From Streptomyces sp. MNU76 (lineage in GTDB: Bacteria; Actinomycetota; Actinomycetes; Streptomycetales; Streptomycetaceae): DNA of 64,000 nucleotides. Position numbers and translations under genes: made by a program. The notes under the pieces are model-generated. The model ran no database searches and was not told the origin of the DNA. It saw nothing but the letters and a program-made list of their open reading frames with translations. The stretch spans positions 310,001-374,000 of the forward strand of contig NZ_JAJKLK010000007.1 in assembly GCF_020982545.1 (NCBI RefSeq), read 5' to 3'. Shown in pieces: positions 1 through 8,345 of the stretch (within the stretch, counting starts at the first letter, position 1; each line of letters begins with the position of its first letter).

Positions 1-208
1 CCCGGTTCGTGACCTGGCGCTGCTCGCCGGTGGCGCGGTCCCACGCGTACAGCTCGTACGTGCCCGTGGCGTTGGAGACGAACAGCGAGCGGTGCGGCGC
101 GTCCTCCGCCCAGTCCGGCAGGGACACCCTCGGTGCCCGGAACCTCTTCTCCCAGTCGGGCATGGACCCGTGCTGCTGCTGCGGGGTGGCCCCGTTGCTC
201 TCAGTCAT
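1..208 (-). CDS. S9-family serine peptidase, N-terminus only (cut by window edge)
   Basis: The gene starts at an ATG at 208-206 and runs off the left edge, so only about 69 residues are visible. The start reads MTESNGATPQQQQHGSMPDW, then a region with VSLPDW, FVSNATGTYELYAWD and REQ-type polar residues. That pattern matches the opening beta-propeller blades of prolyl-oligopeptidase (S9) enzymes of Streptomyces, which cleave short peptides in the cytoplasm. The catalytic domain lies outside the window, so the family call rests on the N-terminal pattern alone. It is divergent from the SnoaL-like gene at 362. Confidence 0.6.
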   Translation of the reverse strand, partial: MTESNGATPQQQHGSMPDWEKRFRAPRVSLPDWAEDAPHRSLFVSNATGTYELYAWDRATGEQRQVTNR

Positions 209-361
209 GGCCCCATATTGCCCCGACCGCACGACATCGCGCCGACGAGGTCCCCAGCCTGTGGACAACTTCGGCCGCCGCGGGGTCGGCCGGGCTGATC
301 ACCCGTGCCCGGGTCGGGGTCGTCCGGGACGATTGTCAGTGCCCGGGTGCAGACTCGCCGC

Positions 362-844
362 ATGACCTCAACGACACGAAGGACGGACACGGGAACGACT
401 ACGGGGCCCCGGGCGGGGCCGACTACGGCGACCGCTGCGGGGACGACCGCGCGTGCCGATCTGCGCGGGACGGTCGAGCGGTTCTGGGCCACCGCCGAGG
501 GCCGGGACTGGGTCGCGTTCGCCGAGACGCTGGCCGAGGACGTCGTGTACGAGCTGCCGCAGACGCGGGAGCGGATCCGCGGCCGCGAGCGGTACGTGGA
601 GTTCAACCGGGAGTACCCCGGTGACTGGCACGCCCGGATCGAACGGATCGTCGCGGAGCCGCCGCGACCGGGGTCGCCGGGGCAGGTCGTCAGCCGGACA
701 CACGTCACCGTGGGGCTGGAGGAAATGTACGCGATCTCCTTCTTCACGGTGGACGAGGACGGCCGGATTGCCGCGATCACGGACTTCTGGCCCGAACCGT
801 ACGAGCCTCCGGCCGGGCGTGAGCACCTCGTCGAGCGGTACTGA
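362..844 (+). CDS. SnoaL-like / NTF2-fold protein
   Basis: This protein of about 160 residues has an N-terminal Thr/Arg-rich tail of about 35 residues followed by a single compact domain. The domain begins LRGTVERFWATAEGRDW, then FAETLAEDVVYELP and ITDFWPEPYEPP. That is the usual order of the NTF2-like cone fold (SnoaL, ketosteroid-isomerase and DUF4440 families), with the helix, the small-molecule pocket strand and the terminal WPEPY segment. The substrate cannot be read from sequence. I chose the ATG at 362; an in-frame upstream start at 305 would add only low-complexity residues. It is monocistronic and followed 75 bases later by the SURF1 gene. Confidence 0.7.
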   Translation: MTSTTRRTDTGTTTGPRAGPTTATAAGTTARADLRGTVERFWATAEGRDWVAFAETLAEDVVYELPQTRERIRGRERYVEFNREYPGDWHARIERIVAEPPRPGSPGQVVSRTHVTVGLEEMYAISFFTVDEDGRIAAITDFWPEPYEPPAGREHLVERY

Positions 845-918
845 GGGGGCGTCGCGGCGGGCTCGGCGGGGCGACCCCGGGGCCGGGGGCCCCGCGCGGG
901 CACCGTACGGTGGAAGGC

Positions 919-1836
919 GTGTACCGGTTCCTGCTGACGCCCCGATGGTGGGGGATCAACGTCTTCGTGCTGCTCGCCATCCCGTTCTGCGTGTTCATGG
1001 GGTCGTGGCAGCTGAGCCGGTTCGAGGACCGGATGCAGGACCATCGCGCGGCGACCGAGCGGATCGACCCGGCGGACCGGGCCCCGGCACGCCCGCTGGA
1101 GTCGTTGCTGCCGGTGGACAAGGAGACCTCGGGCGAACTGGCCACCGTGAGCGGGCGGTACGGCGAGCAGCTCCTCGTGCCCAACCGTGAGCTGGACGGC
1201 CGGACCGGGTTCTACGTGCTGACTCTGCTGCGCACCGACGAGGGCAAAGCCCTGCCGGTGGTACGGGGCTGGCTGCCCGGCGCGGCGGACGCCGACCGGG
1301 CCCCGGCGGCCCCCTCCGGCGAGGTCACCGTCACCGGGTCGCTCCAGGCCTCCGAGACCCCGGGGTCGAACGGCGTGCCCGTCCAGGGCGGGCTGCCGAC
1401 CGGTCAGACCTCGGCGATCAGCGCGGCGGCGCTGGTGAACCTCGTGCCGGACGACCTGTACGACGCCTGGATCACCCTCGACAAGGGCGACTCGGGCATG
1501 AAGGCCGTCCCCGCGACGGCGCCGCAGGACACCGGGCTCGACCTCAAGGCCTTCCAGAACCTCGGTTACACCGGCGAGTGGTTCGTGTTCGCCGGCTTCG
1601 TCGTGTTCATGTGGTTCCGCCTGATCCGCCGCGAGGTCGAGTTCATCCGCGACACGGAACTGGGGCTGCTGCCCGACACCGCCGAGCCGGACGGAAACGG
1701 AGACGGCCGTAGCGCCGCCGCACCGGACGGTGACGGAGACGGCGACGAGCAGGGCGGCGGCGAAGCGAACCGAGACGGGGCGCACGCCGACCGAGCCGAC
1801 GAGAACAGCTCCCGCGAGGCCGAGCCGGCCCCGTAG
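919..1836 (+). CDS. SURF1-family cytochrome oxidase biogenesis protein
   Basis: SURF1 proteins are membrane factors that help assemble haem-copper terminal oxidases. The start YRFLLTPRWWGINVFVLLAI is the typical Streptomyces SURF1 opening. A first membrane span (about residues 10-30) ends in GSWQLSRFE, followed by an extracytoplasmic loop with LLVPNRELDGRTGFYVLTLL and VVRGWLPG. A second span (WFVFAGFVVFMWFRLI) is followed by a cytoplasmic tail. The tail is unusually long and rich in Asp, Gly and Glu (about 60 residues) and is probably disordered. The GTG at 919 matches family starts; the GTG at 910 is an alternative that adds three residues. Confidence 0.88.
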   Translation: MYRFLLTPRWWGINVFVLLAIPFCVFMGSWQLSRFEDRMQDHRAATERIDPADRAPARPLESLLPVDKETSGELATVSGRYGEQLLVPNRELDGRTGFYVLTLLRTDEGKALPVVRGWLPGAADADRAPAAPSGEVTVTGSLQASETPGSNGVPVQGGLPTGQTSAISAAALVNLVPDDLYDAWITLDKGDSGMKAVPATAPQDTGLDLKAFQNLGYTGEWFVFAGFVVFMWFRLIRREVEFIRDTELGLLPDTAEPDGNGDGRSAAAPDGDGDGDEQGGGEANRDGAHADRADENSSREAEPAP

Positions 1837-1928
1837 GACCGACGGGCTCCGCTGAGAATCGACGGCATCCCACGGCCACGCCGGGGCCCGTGGCCCTGCC
1901 GCCCCCGTCAGGCACCCCGGCAGGCCAG

Positions 1929-3413
1929 TCAGGTCGCTGCCATCAAACCCGTCCGGTAGACCACGCCCGCGCAGGCGTTGCCGATGTTGGCCGAGAAGGT
2001 GGCGATGCCGCCCTCGGTGGTGTGGGAGACGAGGACGCTGCCGTCGCCGACGCCGTCCTCGGTGAAGAGCTGGGTGGAGACGGAGTTGGTGCCGTCGGTC
2101 GTGGTGCCGGGGCTCGCCTCCCCCGTGGGCGTCGGGTCCGGTGACGGATCCGAACCGCCGGTGCCGCCGCCCGTCGTCCCGCCGGCGGTCGGGCAGGGCT
2201 CGGACGGCACCCAGGCGAACCGCACCTCGTACGCCGCTCCCGGCTGCAGCACCAGCTGGGTCAGGGACAGCGACGGGTCGGGCAGTCCGGCCGCCGCGTC
2301 ACCGGCGACATGGGTCGCCACGGTGATCTTCGACCCGTCCGCGGCACCCTGCGGGAGGGCGCTCACAGAGCCCCCGCCGGTGACCGTACAGCTCGTGCCG
2401 GAGATGTTGGAGATGCGGAAGGAGCCGTAGACGGCTCCGCCGGAGTCCGGTGCGTCCACGCTCCCGCCCCCACCGAGCTGGGCCGCCGTGCACAGCGCGG
2501 AGGCGGCGGCCGTCGGCGTCGCCTGCGTGCCGCTCGTGGAGCCGCTGCTCTGGCCCTTGCCCTTGTCGCCCTTGCCCTTGTCCTTGCTCCTGCCGGGCTC
2601 CTTGGACCCGCCGGAGGAGCCTCCTGACGAACCGTTCCCGCCGGTCTGGCCCTTGGACTGGCCCTCGGTCTCCTGCTTGTGCGAGCCGTTGCCCATGATG
2701 GAGGTGTTGACGTCGGAGCCGGTGGAGTTGGAGACGTGCACCAGGGCCGGGATCGCCGTGCCGATGAGGAGCGCGGCGGCGGCCATGCCGACGACGGCCT
2801 GACGCTTGCGGGTCCGCCGCGCCGGTACCGCCCGCCGCAGATGCTCCAGGGTGCCGTCCCTGGGCTCGATCTCCGCCACCGCCTGGTGCAGGAGATTGCG
2901 CAGCACCAGTTCGTCGGAGTCGAACGCGCCGAGACCCTTCGCCCCGGAGCCGTTCAGCACCGCGCCGTTCAGCACGGCGCCGTTCAGCACCGCACCGTTG
3001 AGCGCGGGGCCGTCCGGCGCGGGGCCATCCGGGGTCGCGTCGTCCGTACTCGGGTCAGCCGAATTCAGGTCGGCCGAACGCGAGTCGTCCTCACGCGAGT
3101 CGTCCGGAGCGTGGCCTTCGAGATCCTGGCCCTCGGGGTGGGGGCCTTGTTCTTCGGGGCCGTGATTCACAGTTCCGTTCCCAGCGTGCGATTGCGTTTC
3201 TTCGTGCTCCTCGAGCCCGCGCCCCCCGACGCGCCCGTCCCGCCCGCGCTGCTCCGCGCGTTCGTCCTCGCGCTCCTCGGCGCGTTCGTCCTCGTCCCGG
3301 CGCCCCCAGGAGGCACGCCTCCTGGCGCCGAGCTCGTCCCGACCGCCCGGCCCGCCGTGCCTGTCGGGTCCGTCGTGCCTGTCGGGTCCGTCGTCCTTGC
3401 CGTGCGTGCTCAT
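1929..3413 (-). CDS. Sigma-factor-linked membrane protein with secreted C-terminal domain
   Basis: The protein has 494 residues. A very polar, Asp/Arg/Glu-rich N-terminal region (about 150 residues) contains a short tandem repeat of the unit NGAVL. It is followed by DELVLRNLLHQAVAEIEP, RRAVPARRTRKRQ and one membrane span (VVGMAAAALLIGTAIPAL). Outside the membrane lies a Gly/Ser/Lys linker and a Cys-containing beta-domain similar to DUF4232-type domains (LCTAAQLGGG, SFRISNISGTSCTV, CAGVVYRTG). It starts within the stop of the ECF sigma gene (ATGA overlap at 3410-3413). This arrangement suggests an anti-sigma or sensor role for the sigma factor, but no zinc-binding anti-sigma motif is visible. 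The partner role is therefore inferred from context. Confidence 0.7.
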   Translation of the reverse strand: MSTHGKDDGPDRHDGPDRHGGPGGRDELGARRRASWGRRDEDERAEEREDERAEQRGRDGRVGGRGLEEHEETQSHAGNGTVNHGPEEQGPHPEGQDLEGHAPDDSREDDSRSADLNSADPSTDDATPDGPAPDGPALNGAVLNGAVLNGAVLNGSGAKGLGAFDSDELVLRNLLHQAVAEIEPRDGTLEHLRRAVPARRTRKRQAVVGMAAAALLIGTAIPALVHVSNSTGSDVNTSIMGNGSHKQETEGQSKGQTGGNGSSGGSSGGSKEPGRSKDKGKGDKGKGQSSGSTSGTQATPTAAASALCTAAQLGGGGSVDAPDSGGAVYGSFRISNISGTSCTVTGGGSVSALPQGAADGSKITVATHVAGDAAAGLPDPSLSLTQLVLQPGAAYEVRFAWVPSEPCPTAGGTTGGGTGGSDPSPDPTPTGEASPGTTTDGTNSVSTQLFTEDGVGDGSVLVSHTTEGGIATFSANIGNACAGVVYRTGLMAAT

Positions 3414-4087
3414 GCGGACGCCTCCATGGCGACGCGCAGTGCCGCGATGCCCCGGGAGCCGTACGCCTTCACCGAGCCCAGCGATATACCGAGTGCCTCG
3501 GCGACCTGGGCCTCGGTCATGTCGGCGAAGTAGCGCAGCACGAGAACCTCGCGCTGCCGCCGCTGGAGCCCCTTCATCGCCTTGATGAGCGAGTCGCGCT
3601 CCAGCTGGTCGTACGCGCCCTCCTCCGCGCTCGCCATGTCGGGCATCGGCTTCGACAGCAGCTTCAGGCCGAGGATCCGGCGGCGCAGGGCGGAGCGCGA
3701 GAGGTTCACGACCGTCTGGCGCAGATAGGCGAGCGTCTTCTCCGGGTCCCGAACGCGCTTGCGCGCCGAGTGCACGCGGATGAACGCCTCCTGGACGACG
3801 TCCTCGCAGGAGGCGGTGTCGTCGAGGAGGAGCGCCGCGAGACCGAGGAGCGAACGGTAGTGAGCGCGGTACGTCTCGGTGAGGTGGTCGACCGTCGTAC
3901 CGGAGGCCGGCACCGTCGACGTGTCGTCCGCGCCGTCGCGCTGGCTGGGGATGCGGGTCGGCCGCGCCGCGGGCATCGGCGCGATCACCGGCATGCCGCC
4001 GGCCGAACCGGGCATGCGGGGACGGCGGGGTGGACGCAGGGCGGTGCCCCTCGTCTGTACCGCGGTGAAATCGAGTACCTCTGCCAC
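3410..4087 (-). CDS. ECF RNA polymerase sigma factor, SigE (Streptomyces) family
   Basis: The protein has 225 residues. After a Pro/Arg-rich N-terminal extension of about 70 residues, sigma region 2 is clear (VDHLTETYRAHYRSLLGLAA, then SCEDVVQEAFIRVHSA and AYLRQTVVNLSRS). Region 4 follows (LQRRQREVLVLRYFADMTEA, then VAEALGISLGSVKAYGSRG). This fits SigE-type ECF factors that recruit core polymerase to stress promoters. The start is the GTG at 4087-4085 with no strong ribosome site. The next gene overlaps its stop and is probably its membrane-bound regulator. It lies beside asd/ask. Confidence 0.9.
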   Translation of the reverse strand: MAEVLDFTAVQTRGTALRPPRRPRMPGSAGGMPVIAPMPAARPTRIPSQRDGADDTSTVPASGTTVDHLTETYRAHYRSLLGLAALLLDDTASCEDVVQEAFIRVHSARKRVRDPEKTLAYLRQTVVNLSRSALRRRILGLKLLSKPMPDMASAEEGAYDQLERDSLIKAMKGLQRRQREVLVLRYFADMTEAQVAEALGISLGSVKAYGSRGIAALRVAMEASA

Positions 4088-4545
4088 GCCTGTTGGACCC
4101 GCATCCCCCCGTCGGGGTTGTACGAGACAGGCATTACTTTTGCGTCAGACCGCACACGTGTCCGTATGGCATGGGCGCTGGTCGGTATGGCGGCCACGTC
4201 CGTCGGCACGCAACGCGCAGCCATCGGTACGACCCACCGAACACCGGACAGCGCGTCGAACGCCCTCATGCGTACCAGCTCTTCCCCTATGCCCCAAGTG
4301 GTGGCGCCCAGCCCCGCCGAAGGGCGCCCGGTAAAGACGCTCCCCGTGCGCCGCGCGGTTGCGGCGGACGGGGAGAAAAATCCTCGATCACCGGGAGGCC
4401 TGAATCAACCCGGAAATCCGGCGGCGGTGCGGGCGGAAATCGTCCGTCCGTGGAACCACCGACCCGAAGAACTTACACGCCACCGCTGACAGGGGCCGAC
4501 GCCGTAGGGGCGGGGAGTGCGGGTTCGTCGGCGACCGCGGGCCCG

Positions 4546-4684
4546 GTGGGCTTCTCGCGCAGTTCCCCGCGCCCCAGGAAGATCAGGCCCTGCGGGCCTG
4601 AAAGCCGACGGGGCCGCAGGATGAAAAGCACGGGGCGCAGCCCCTGCTTTTCAGGGGCGCGGGGAACTGCGCGAGAAGCCCCAC
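4546..4684. repeat. Dispersed GC-rich intergenic repeat, copy 1, forming a nested hairpin
   Basis: A left arm at 4546-4575 and a right arm at 4654-4684 are almost perfect inverted copies (about 30 bases, one-base difference). Each contains the core GGGGCGCGGGGAACTGCGCG. Inside sit two smaller hairpins (4585-4601, and 4623-4652 with GAAAAGCA/TGCTTTTC arms). The same core recurs near 18.0 kb and 22.1 kb. It lies between the stop of asd and the start of the sigma gene (4088-4770, no gene). It is probably a repetitive terminator-like element. Confidence 0.75.
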
Positions 4685-4746
4685 GCACCCGCACCCGACC
4701 ACGCACCCGCACCCACACCCACACCCGCACCCGCACCCGCACCCGC
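4681..4746. repeat. Simple CACCCG/CACCCA tandem repeat
   Basis: About ten units of a six-base motif (CACCCG or CACCCA) lie in the gap just before the asd stop. This is a low-complexity tract with no gene. Together with the hairpin repeat it fills most of the 680-base gap at 4088-4770; I see no further gene there. Confidence 0.8.
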
Positions 4747-4770
4747 CAAAGCGACCCGCGCCCCGAGCGA

Positions 4771-5838
4771 CTACGCGCCCTTCACCACCAGCTCAGCCAC
4801 CTGAACCGCGTTCAAGGCGGAGCCCTTGCGCAGGTTGTCGCCGCAGACGAAGAGTTCCAGGGCCGTCGGGTCGTCCAGGGCCCGGCGTACGCGCCCGACC
4901 CAGGTGGGGTCCGTGCCCACCACGTCGGCCGGCGTGGGGAACTCCCCCGCGCCCGGATCGTCGTAGAGGACGACCCCGGGGGCCGTGGCGAGGATCTCCC
5001 GCGCCTTGGCGACCGTGACCTCGCCCTCGAAGCGGGCGTGCAGGGTGAGGGAGTGCGCGGTGACCACCGGCACCCGTACGCAGGTCACGGCGACCGGCAG
5101 CTTCGGCATTCCGAGGATCTTGCGGGACTCGTCCCGCACCTTCATCTCCTCCGAGGACCAGCCGTCCGCGCGGAGGTCCCCGGCCCACGGCACCACGTTG
5201 AGCGCCACCGGCTCCGGGAACGGCCCGGTGCTGTCGCCCACGGCCCGCCGTACGTCACCGGGGGCGGTCCCCAGCTCCGTACCGGCGACCAGGGCGATCT
5301 GCCGGCGCAGGGTGTCCACGCCGGCCCGGCCCGCGCCGCTGACCGCCTGGTACGAGGAGGCCACCAGCGCGCGCAGCCCGAACTCGGCGTGCAGCGCGCC
5401 GAGCGCCACGATCATGGAGAGGGTCGTGCAGTTGGGGTTGGCGACGATCCCGCGCGGCCGGTTCCGGGCGGCGTGCGCGTTGACCTCGGGGACGACGAGG
5501 GGCACCTCCGGGTCCATCCGGAAGGCGCCCGAGTTGTCGACGACGACCGCGCCCCGGGCCGCCGCGACCGGCGCCCACTGCTCGGCGACCTCGTCGGGGA
5601 CGTCGAACAGGGCGATGTCGACCCCGTCGAAGGAATCCTCCGACAAGGCCGACACCTCGACCTGCTCCCCGCGCACGGTCAGCTTGCGGCCGACCGAGCG
5701 CGGGGAGGCGAACAGACGGATCTCGCCCCAGATGTCCGCGCGGTGGGACAGGATCTGGAGCATGACGGTGCCGACGGCCCCGGTCGCGCCCACGACCGCG
5801 AGCGTCGGCCTGCCGGCGCGCCCGGCATCGACCGCCAT
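4771..5838 (-). CDS. asd: Aspartate-semialdehyde dehydrogenase
   Basis: This enzyme reduces beta-aspartyl phosphate to aspartate semialdehyde with NADPH, the second step toward lysine, threonine, methionine and diaminopimelate. The protein has 355 residues, normal for the family. It shows the dinucleotide-binding loop VVGATGAVGTVMLQIL (residues 16-31), the nucleotide-phosphate site FASPRSVGRK, DNSGAFR, and the active-site cysteine in ANPNCTT (Cys137). SYQAVSGAGRAG follows. It lies 127 bases downstream of ask on the same strand, the standard ask-asd order. The gap contains repeated GTACGA-type words. The N-terminus (MAVDAGRAGRP) is slightly longer than in many homologues. Confidence 0.95.
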   Translation of the reverse strand: MAVDAGRAGRPTLAVVGATGAVGTVMLQILSHRADIWGEIRLFASPRSVGRKLTVRGEQVEVSALSEDSFDGVDIALFDVPDEVAEQWAPVAAARGAVVVDNSGAFRMDPEVPLVVPEVNAHAARNRPRGIVANPNCTTLSMIVALGALHAEFGLRALVASSYQAVSGAGRAGVDTLRRQIALVAGTELGTAPGDVRRAVGDSTGPFPEPVALNVVPWAGDLRADGWSSEEMKVRDESRKILGMPKLPVAVTCVRVPVVTAHSLTLHARFEGEVTVAKAREILATAPGVVLYDDPGAGEFPTPADVVGTDPTWVGRVRRALDDPTALELFVCGDNLRKGSALNAVQVAELVVKGA

Positions 5839-5965
5839 CAGCGACCGCTGCCGAGACCGCTACGGACACCGCCACCGATGCCTACGCCGACACCGCAGCC
5901 GTGCGCCCGGCACGAGCCGTCGCACGAGCGGTACGAGCCGTCGTACGCCCGGTACGAACGGACCG

Positions 5966-7246
5966 TCATCGTCCGGTGCCTCCGTAGACGACGGCCTCGT
6001 CGCTGTCGGAGTCGAGCCCGAAGGCGGTGTGCACGGCGCGCACGGCCTCCGGCACGTCGTCGGCGCGGGTGACGACCGAGATGCGGATCTCGGAGGTCGA
6101 GATCAGCTCGATGTTCACACCCGCGTCGGACAGCGCCTCGAAGAAGGAGGCGGTGACGCCCGGGTTGGTCTTCATCCCCGCGCCGACCAGGGAGATCTTG
6201 CCGATCTGGTCGTCGTAGCGCAGCGAGTCGAAGCCGATGCCGGCCTTGTTCTTCTCCAGCGCGTCGATGGCCTTGCGGCCCTCGGTCTTGGGGAGGGTGA
6301 AGGAGATGTCCGTCAGCCCGGTCGTCACGGCGGAGACGTTCTGCACCACCATGTCGATGTTGACCTCGGCGTCCGCGATGGCGCGGAAGATCGCGGCGGC
6401 CTCGCCCGGCTTGTCCGGGACGCCGACGACCGTGACCTTGGCCTCGGAGACGTCGTGGGCGACTCCGGAGATGATGGCGTGCTCCACCTTGTGGTCCCCT
6501 TGCGACTCTGGCTTCTCGTTGCTGACCCAGGTGCCCGGCAGTCCGGAGAAGGACGAGCGGACGTGGATCGGGATGTTGTAGCGGCGGGCGTACTCGACAC
6601 AGCGGTGGAGCAGCACCTTCGAACCGGACGAGGCCAGTTCGAGCATGTCCTCGGAGGAGATCCAGTCGATCTTCTTCGCCTTCTTCACGACCCGCGGGTC
6701 GGCGGTGAAGACGCCGTCGACGTCGGTGTAGATCTCACAGACCTCGGCGTCCAGCGCGGCGGCCAGCGCGACGGCGGTCGTGTCCGACCCGCCGCGGCCG
6801 AGGGTGGTGATGTCCTTCTTGTCCGCGCTGACACCCTGGAAGCCGGCGACGATGGCGATGTTGCCCTCGTCCAGCGCGGTCCGGATGCGGCCGGGCGTGA
6901 CGTCGATGATCCGGGCTTTGTTGTGGACCGAGTCGGTGATGACGCCTGCCTGGCTGCCGGTGAACGACTGGGCCTCGTGGCCCAGGTTTTTGATCGCCAT
7001 GGCCAGCAGCGCCATGGAGATACGCTCTCCGGCGGTCAGCAGCATGTCGAACTCACGCCCGGCAGGCATCGGTGACACCTGCTCGGCGAGATCGATCAGC
7101 TCGTCCGTCGTGTCGCCCATCGCGGAAACGACGACGACCACCTGGTGGCCGTTCTTCTTCGCTTCCACGATCCGCTTGGCGACGCGCTTGATGCCCTCGG
7201 CATCGGCTACGGAGGAGCCTCCGTACTTCTGCACGACAAGGCCCAC
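5966..7246 (-). CDS. ask: Aspartate kinase
   Basis: Aspartokinase phosphorylates aspartate and controls flux into the aspartate amino acids. The protein has 426 residues. Motifs in order are VVQKYGGSSVADAEGIKR (residues 4-21), FTGSQAGV, TLGRGGSDTTAVALAAAL (148-165) and TDVDGVFTADPR. Two ACT domains follow (about 265-340 and 345-420), where lysine plus threonine usually act as feedback inhibitors. An internal GTG at 6487-6485 (Val254) is preceded at good spacing by AAGGGG. As in the corynebacterial enzyme, it could start a separate beta subunit made of the ACT domains only. It probably forms a unit with asd. Confidence 0.96.
   Translation of the reverse strand: MGLVVQKYGGSSVADAEGIKRVAKRIVEAKKNGHQVVVVVSAMGDTTDELIDLAEQVSPMPAGREFDMLLTAGERISMALLAMAIKNLGHEAQSFTGSQAGVITDSVHNKARIIDVTPGRIRTALDEGNIAIVAGFQGVSADKKDITTLGRGGSDTTAVALAAALDAEVCEIYTDVDGVFTADPRVVKKAKKIDWISSEDMLELASSGSKVLLHRCVEYARRYNIPIHVRSSFSGLPGTWVSNEKPESQGDHKVEHAIISGVAHDVSEAKVTVVGVPDKPGEAAAIFRAIADAEVNIDMVVQNVSAVTTGLTDISFTLPKTEGRKAIDALEKNKAGIGFDSLRYDDQIGKISLVGAGMKTNPGVTASFFEALSDAGVNIELISTSEIRISVVTRADDVPEAVRAVHTAFGLDSDSDEAVVYGGTGR
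6485..6487 (-). promoter_or_regulatory. Possible internal start for an aspartokinase beta subunit
   Basis: A GTG codon in frame inside ask begins VEHAIISGVAHDVSEAK and has AAGGGG eight bases upstream. The product would be the two ACT domains (about 173 residues), matching the alpha2beta2 organisation known from Corynebacterium. This is inference from position and ribosome-site spacing. Confidence 0.4.
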
Positions 7247-7580
7247 GTGCGCTCCTCGCTCCGTTTCAGTCCCTTATCCGCACATACACACGCACTCACA
7301 CGTGCTGCGGCGGTCGGCTCAGTCTATCGAGCGGTCGAATATCCCTTCCCTGGTACCGCATGGTGAGATGTCCCGCTCACCCTTTGATCACCTGGGTTTT
7401 CTCCGGGCCTTCCACCGGTTCCACCCGGCTTCTCGCCCGGAGCCTCGACCGCTCCGGGAACGTCCCTGCCCAGGTCGTCGCCGAACAGTCGGCGCGGACG
7501 CGGAAAAGTGCCTGGAGTCACACCCCGGCCCACCGAGGACCCTTCCGCCGAGGGAGCCGCAACTTTCAAGCATTAAGGTC

Positions 7581-8345
7581 GTGGCCGTGCGCGTACTTCT
7601 GGTGGAAGACGACGAGCCGGTCGCCGAGTCCCTGCGACGAGGGCTCCTTCGGTACGGCTTCGAGGTGCGGTGGGTCAGCACGGGCGGGGCCGCGCTGTCG
7701 TACGACGGCCCGTACGACGTCGTCCTCCTGGACCTCGGGCTGCCCGACACCGACGGCCTCGACGTCTGCAAGGCCCTGCGGGACCGCAGCCAGGTGCCGA
7801 TCATCGTGATCAGCGCCCGCAGCGACGAGACGGACCGGGTGGTCGGGCTGGAGCTCGGCGCCGACGACTACGTCTCCAAGCCGTTCGGCGTGCGTGAGGT
7901 GATCGCCCGGATAAGGGCGGTGATGCGCCGGGTGCAGCCGCGCGCCGCCGGCACGCCCGCCGCCGGCCCCGACCGCTACGGCCCCCGCCTCACCGTCGAC
8001 CGCAAGGCCGCGCGCGTCCACCTGGACGGCACGGAGGTGGCGCTGGCCCCCAAGGAGTACGACCTCCTCGCCTTTCTCACCGAGGAGCCGGGTGCCCTGA
8101 TGTCGCGCGAGCAGATCATGGAGGCGGTCTGGGACGCGAACTGGTTCGGCCCGACGAAGACGCTCGACGTCCATGTGGCCGCGCTGCGGCGCAAGCTCGC
8201 CGGGGCGATCACCATCGAGGCGGTGCGGGGCGTGGGGTTCCGGCTCGTCGTCGACGAGGGCGCGGGGCCGCCGGCGGTGAGGGCGCGGGGCCGCCGGGGT
8301 GAAGGCGCGGGCGGCACCAGCGGTGAGGGCGCGGGCGCGTCATGA
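7581..8345 (+). CDS. OmpR/PhoB-type response regulator
   Basis: This is a cytoplasmic transcription factor activated by phosphorylation. The receiver domain begins VRVLLVEDDEPVAESLRRGL. The acceptor aspartate is Asp51 in VVLLDLGLPDTDG, and the conserved Lys is in ADDYVSKPFG. A winged-helix DNA-binding domain follows (LAPKEYDLLAFLTEEPGALM, then TLDVHVAALRRKL and AVRGVGFRLV). A Gly/Ala/Arg-rich tail of about 30 residues ends the protein. The start is GTG 7581, or GTG 7587 two codons later. Its stop overlaps the start of the kinase gene (ATGA), so the pair is translated together. The 334-base gap from ask (7247-7580) holds no gene, only the promoters of the two divergent units. Confidence 0.92.
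   Translation: MAVRVLLVEDDEPVAESLRRGLLRYGFEVRWVSTGGAALSYDGPYDVVLLDLGLPDTDGLDVCKALRDRSQVPIIVISARSDETDRVVGLELGADDYVSKPFGVREVIARIRAVMRRVQPRAAGTPAAGPDRYGPRLTVDRKAARVHLDGTEVALAPKEYDLLAFLTEEPGALMSREQIMEAVWDANWFGPTKTLDVHVAALRRKLAGAITIEAVRGVGFRLVVDEGAGPPAVRARGRRGEGAGGTSGEGAGAS

Noticed and set aside
205..1785. Long open frame on the minus strand opposite the SnoaL-like and SURF1 genes
   Set aside because: It is Arg/Pro/Gly-rich with no domain and lies opposite two recognisable genes; typical antisense shadow in high-GC DNA.
4681..4746. Tandem CACCCG units as a possible CRISPR
   Set aside because: Units are six bases without spacers; simple repeat.
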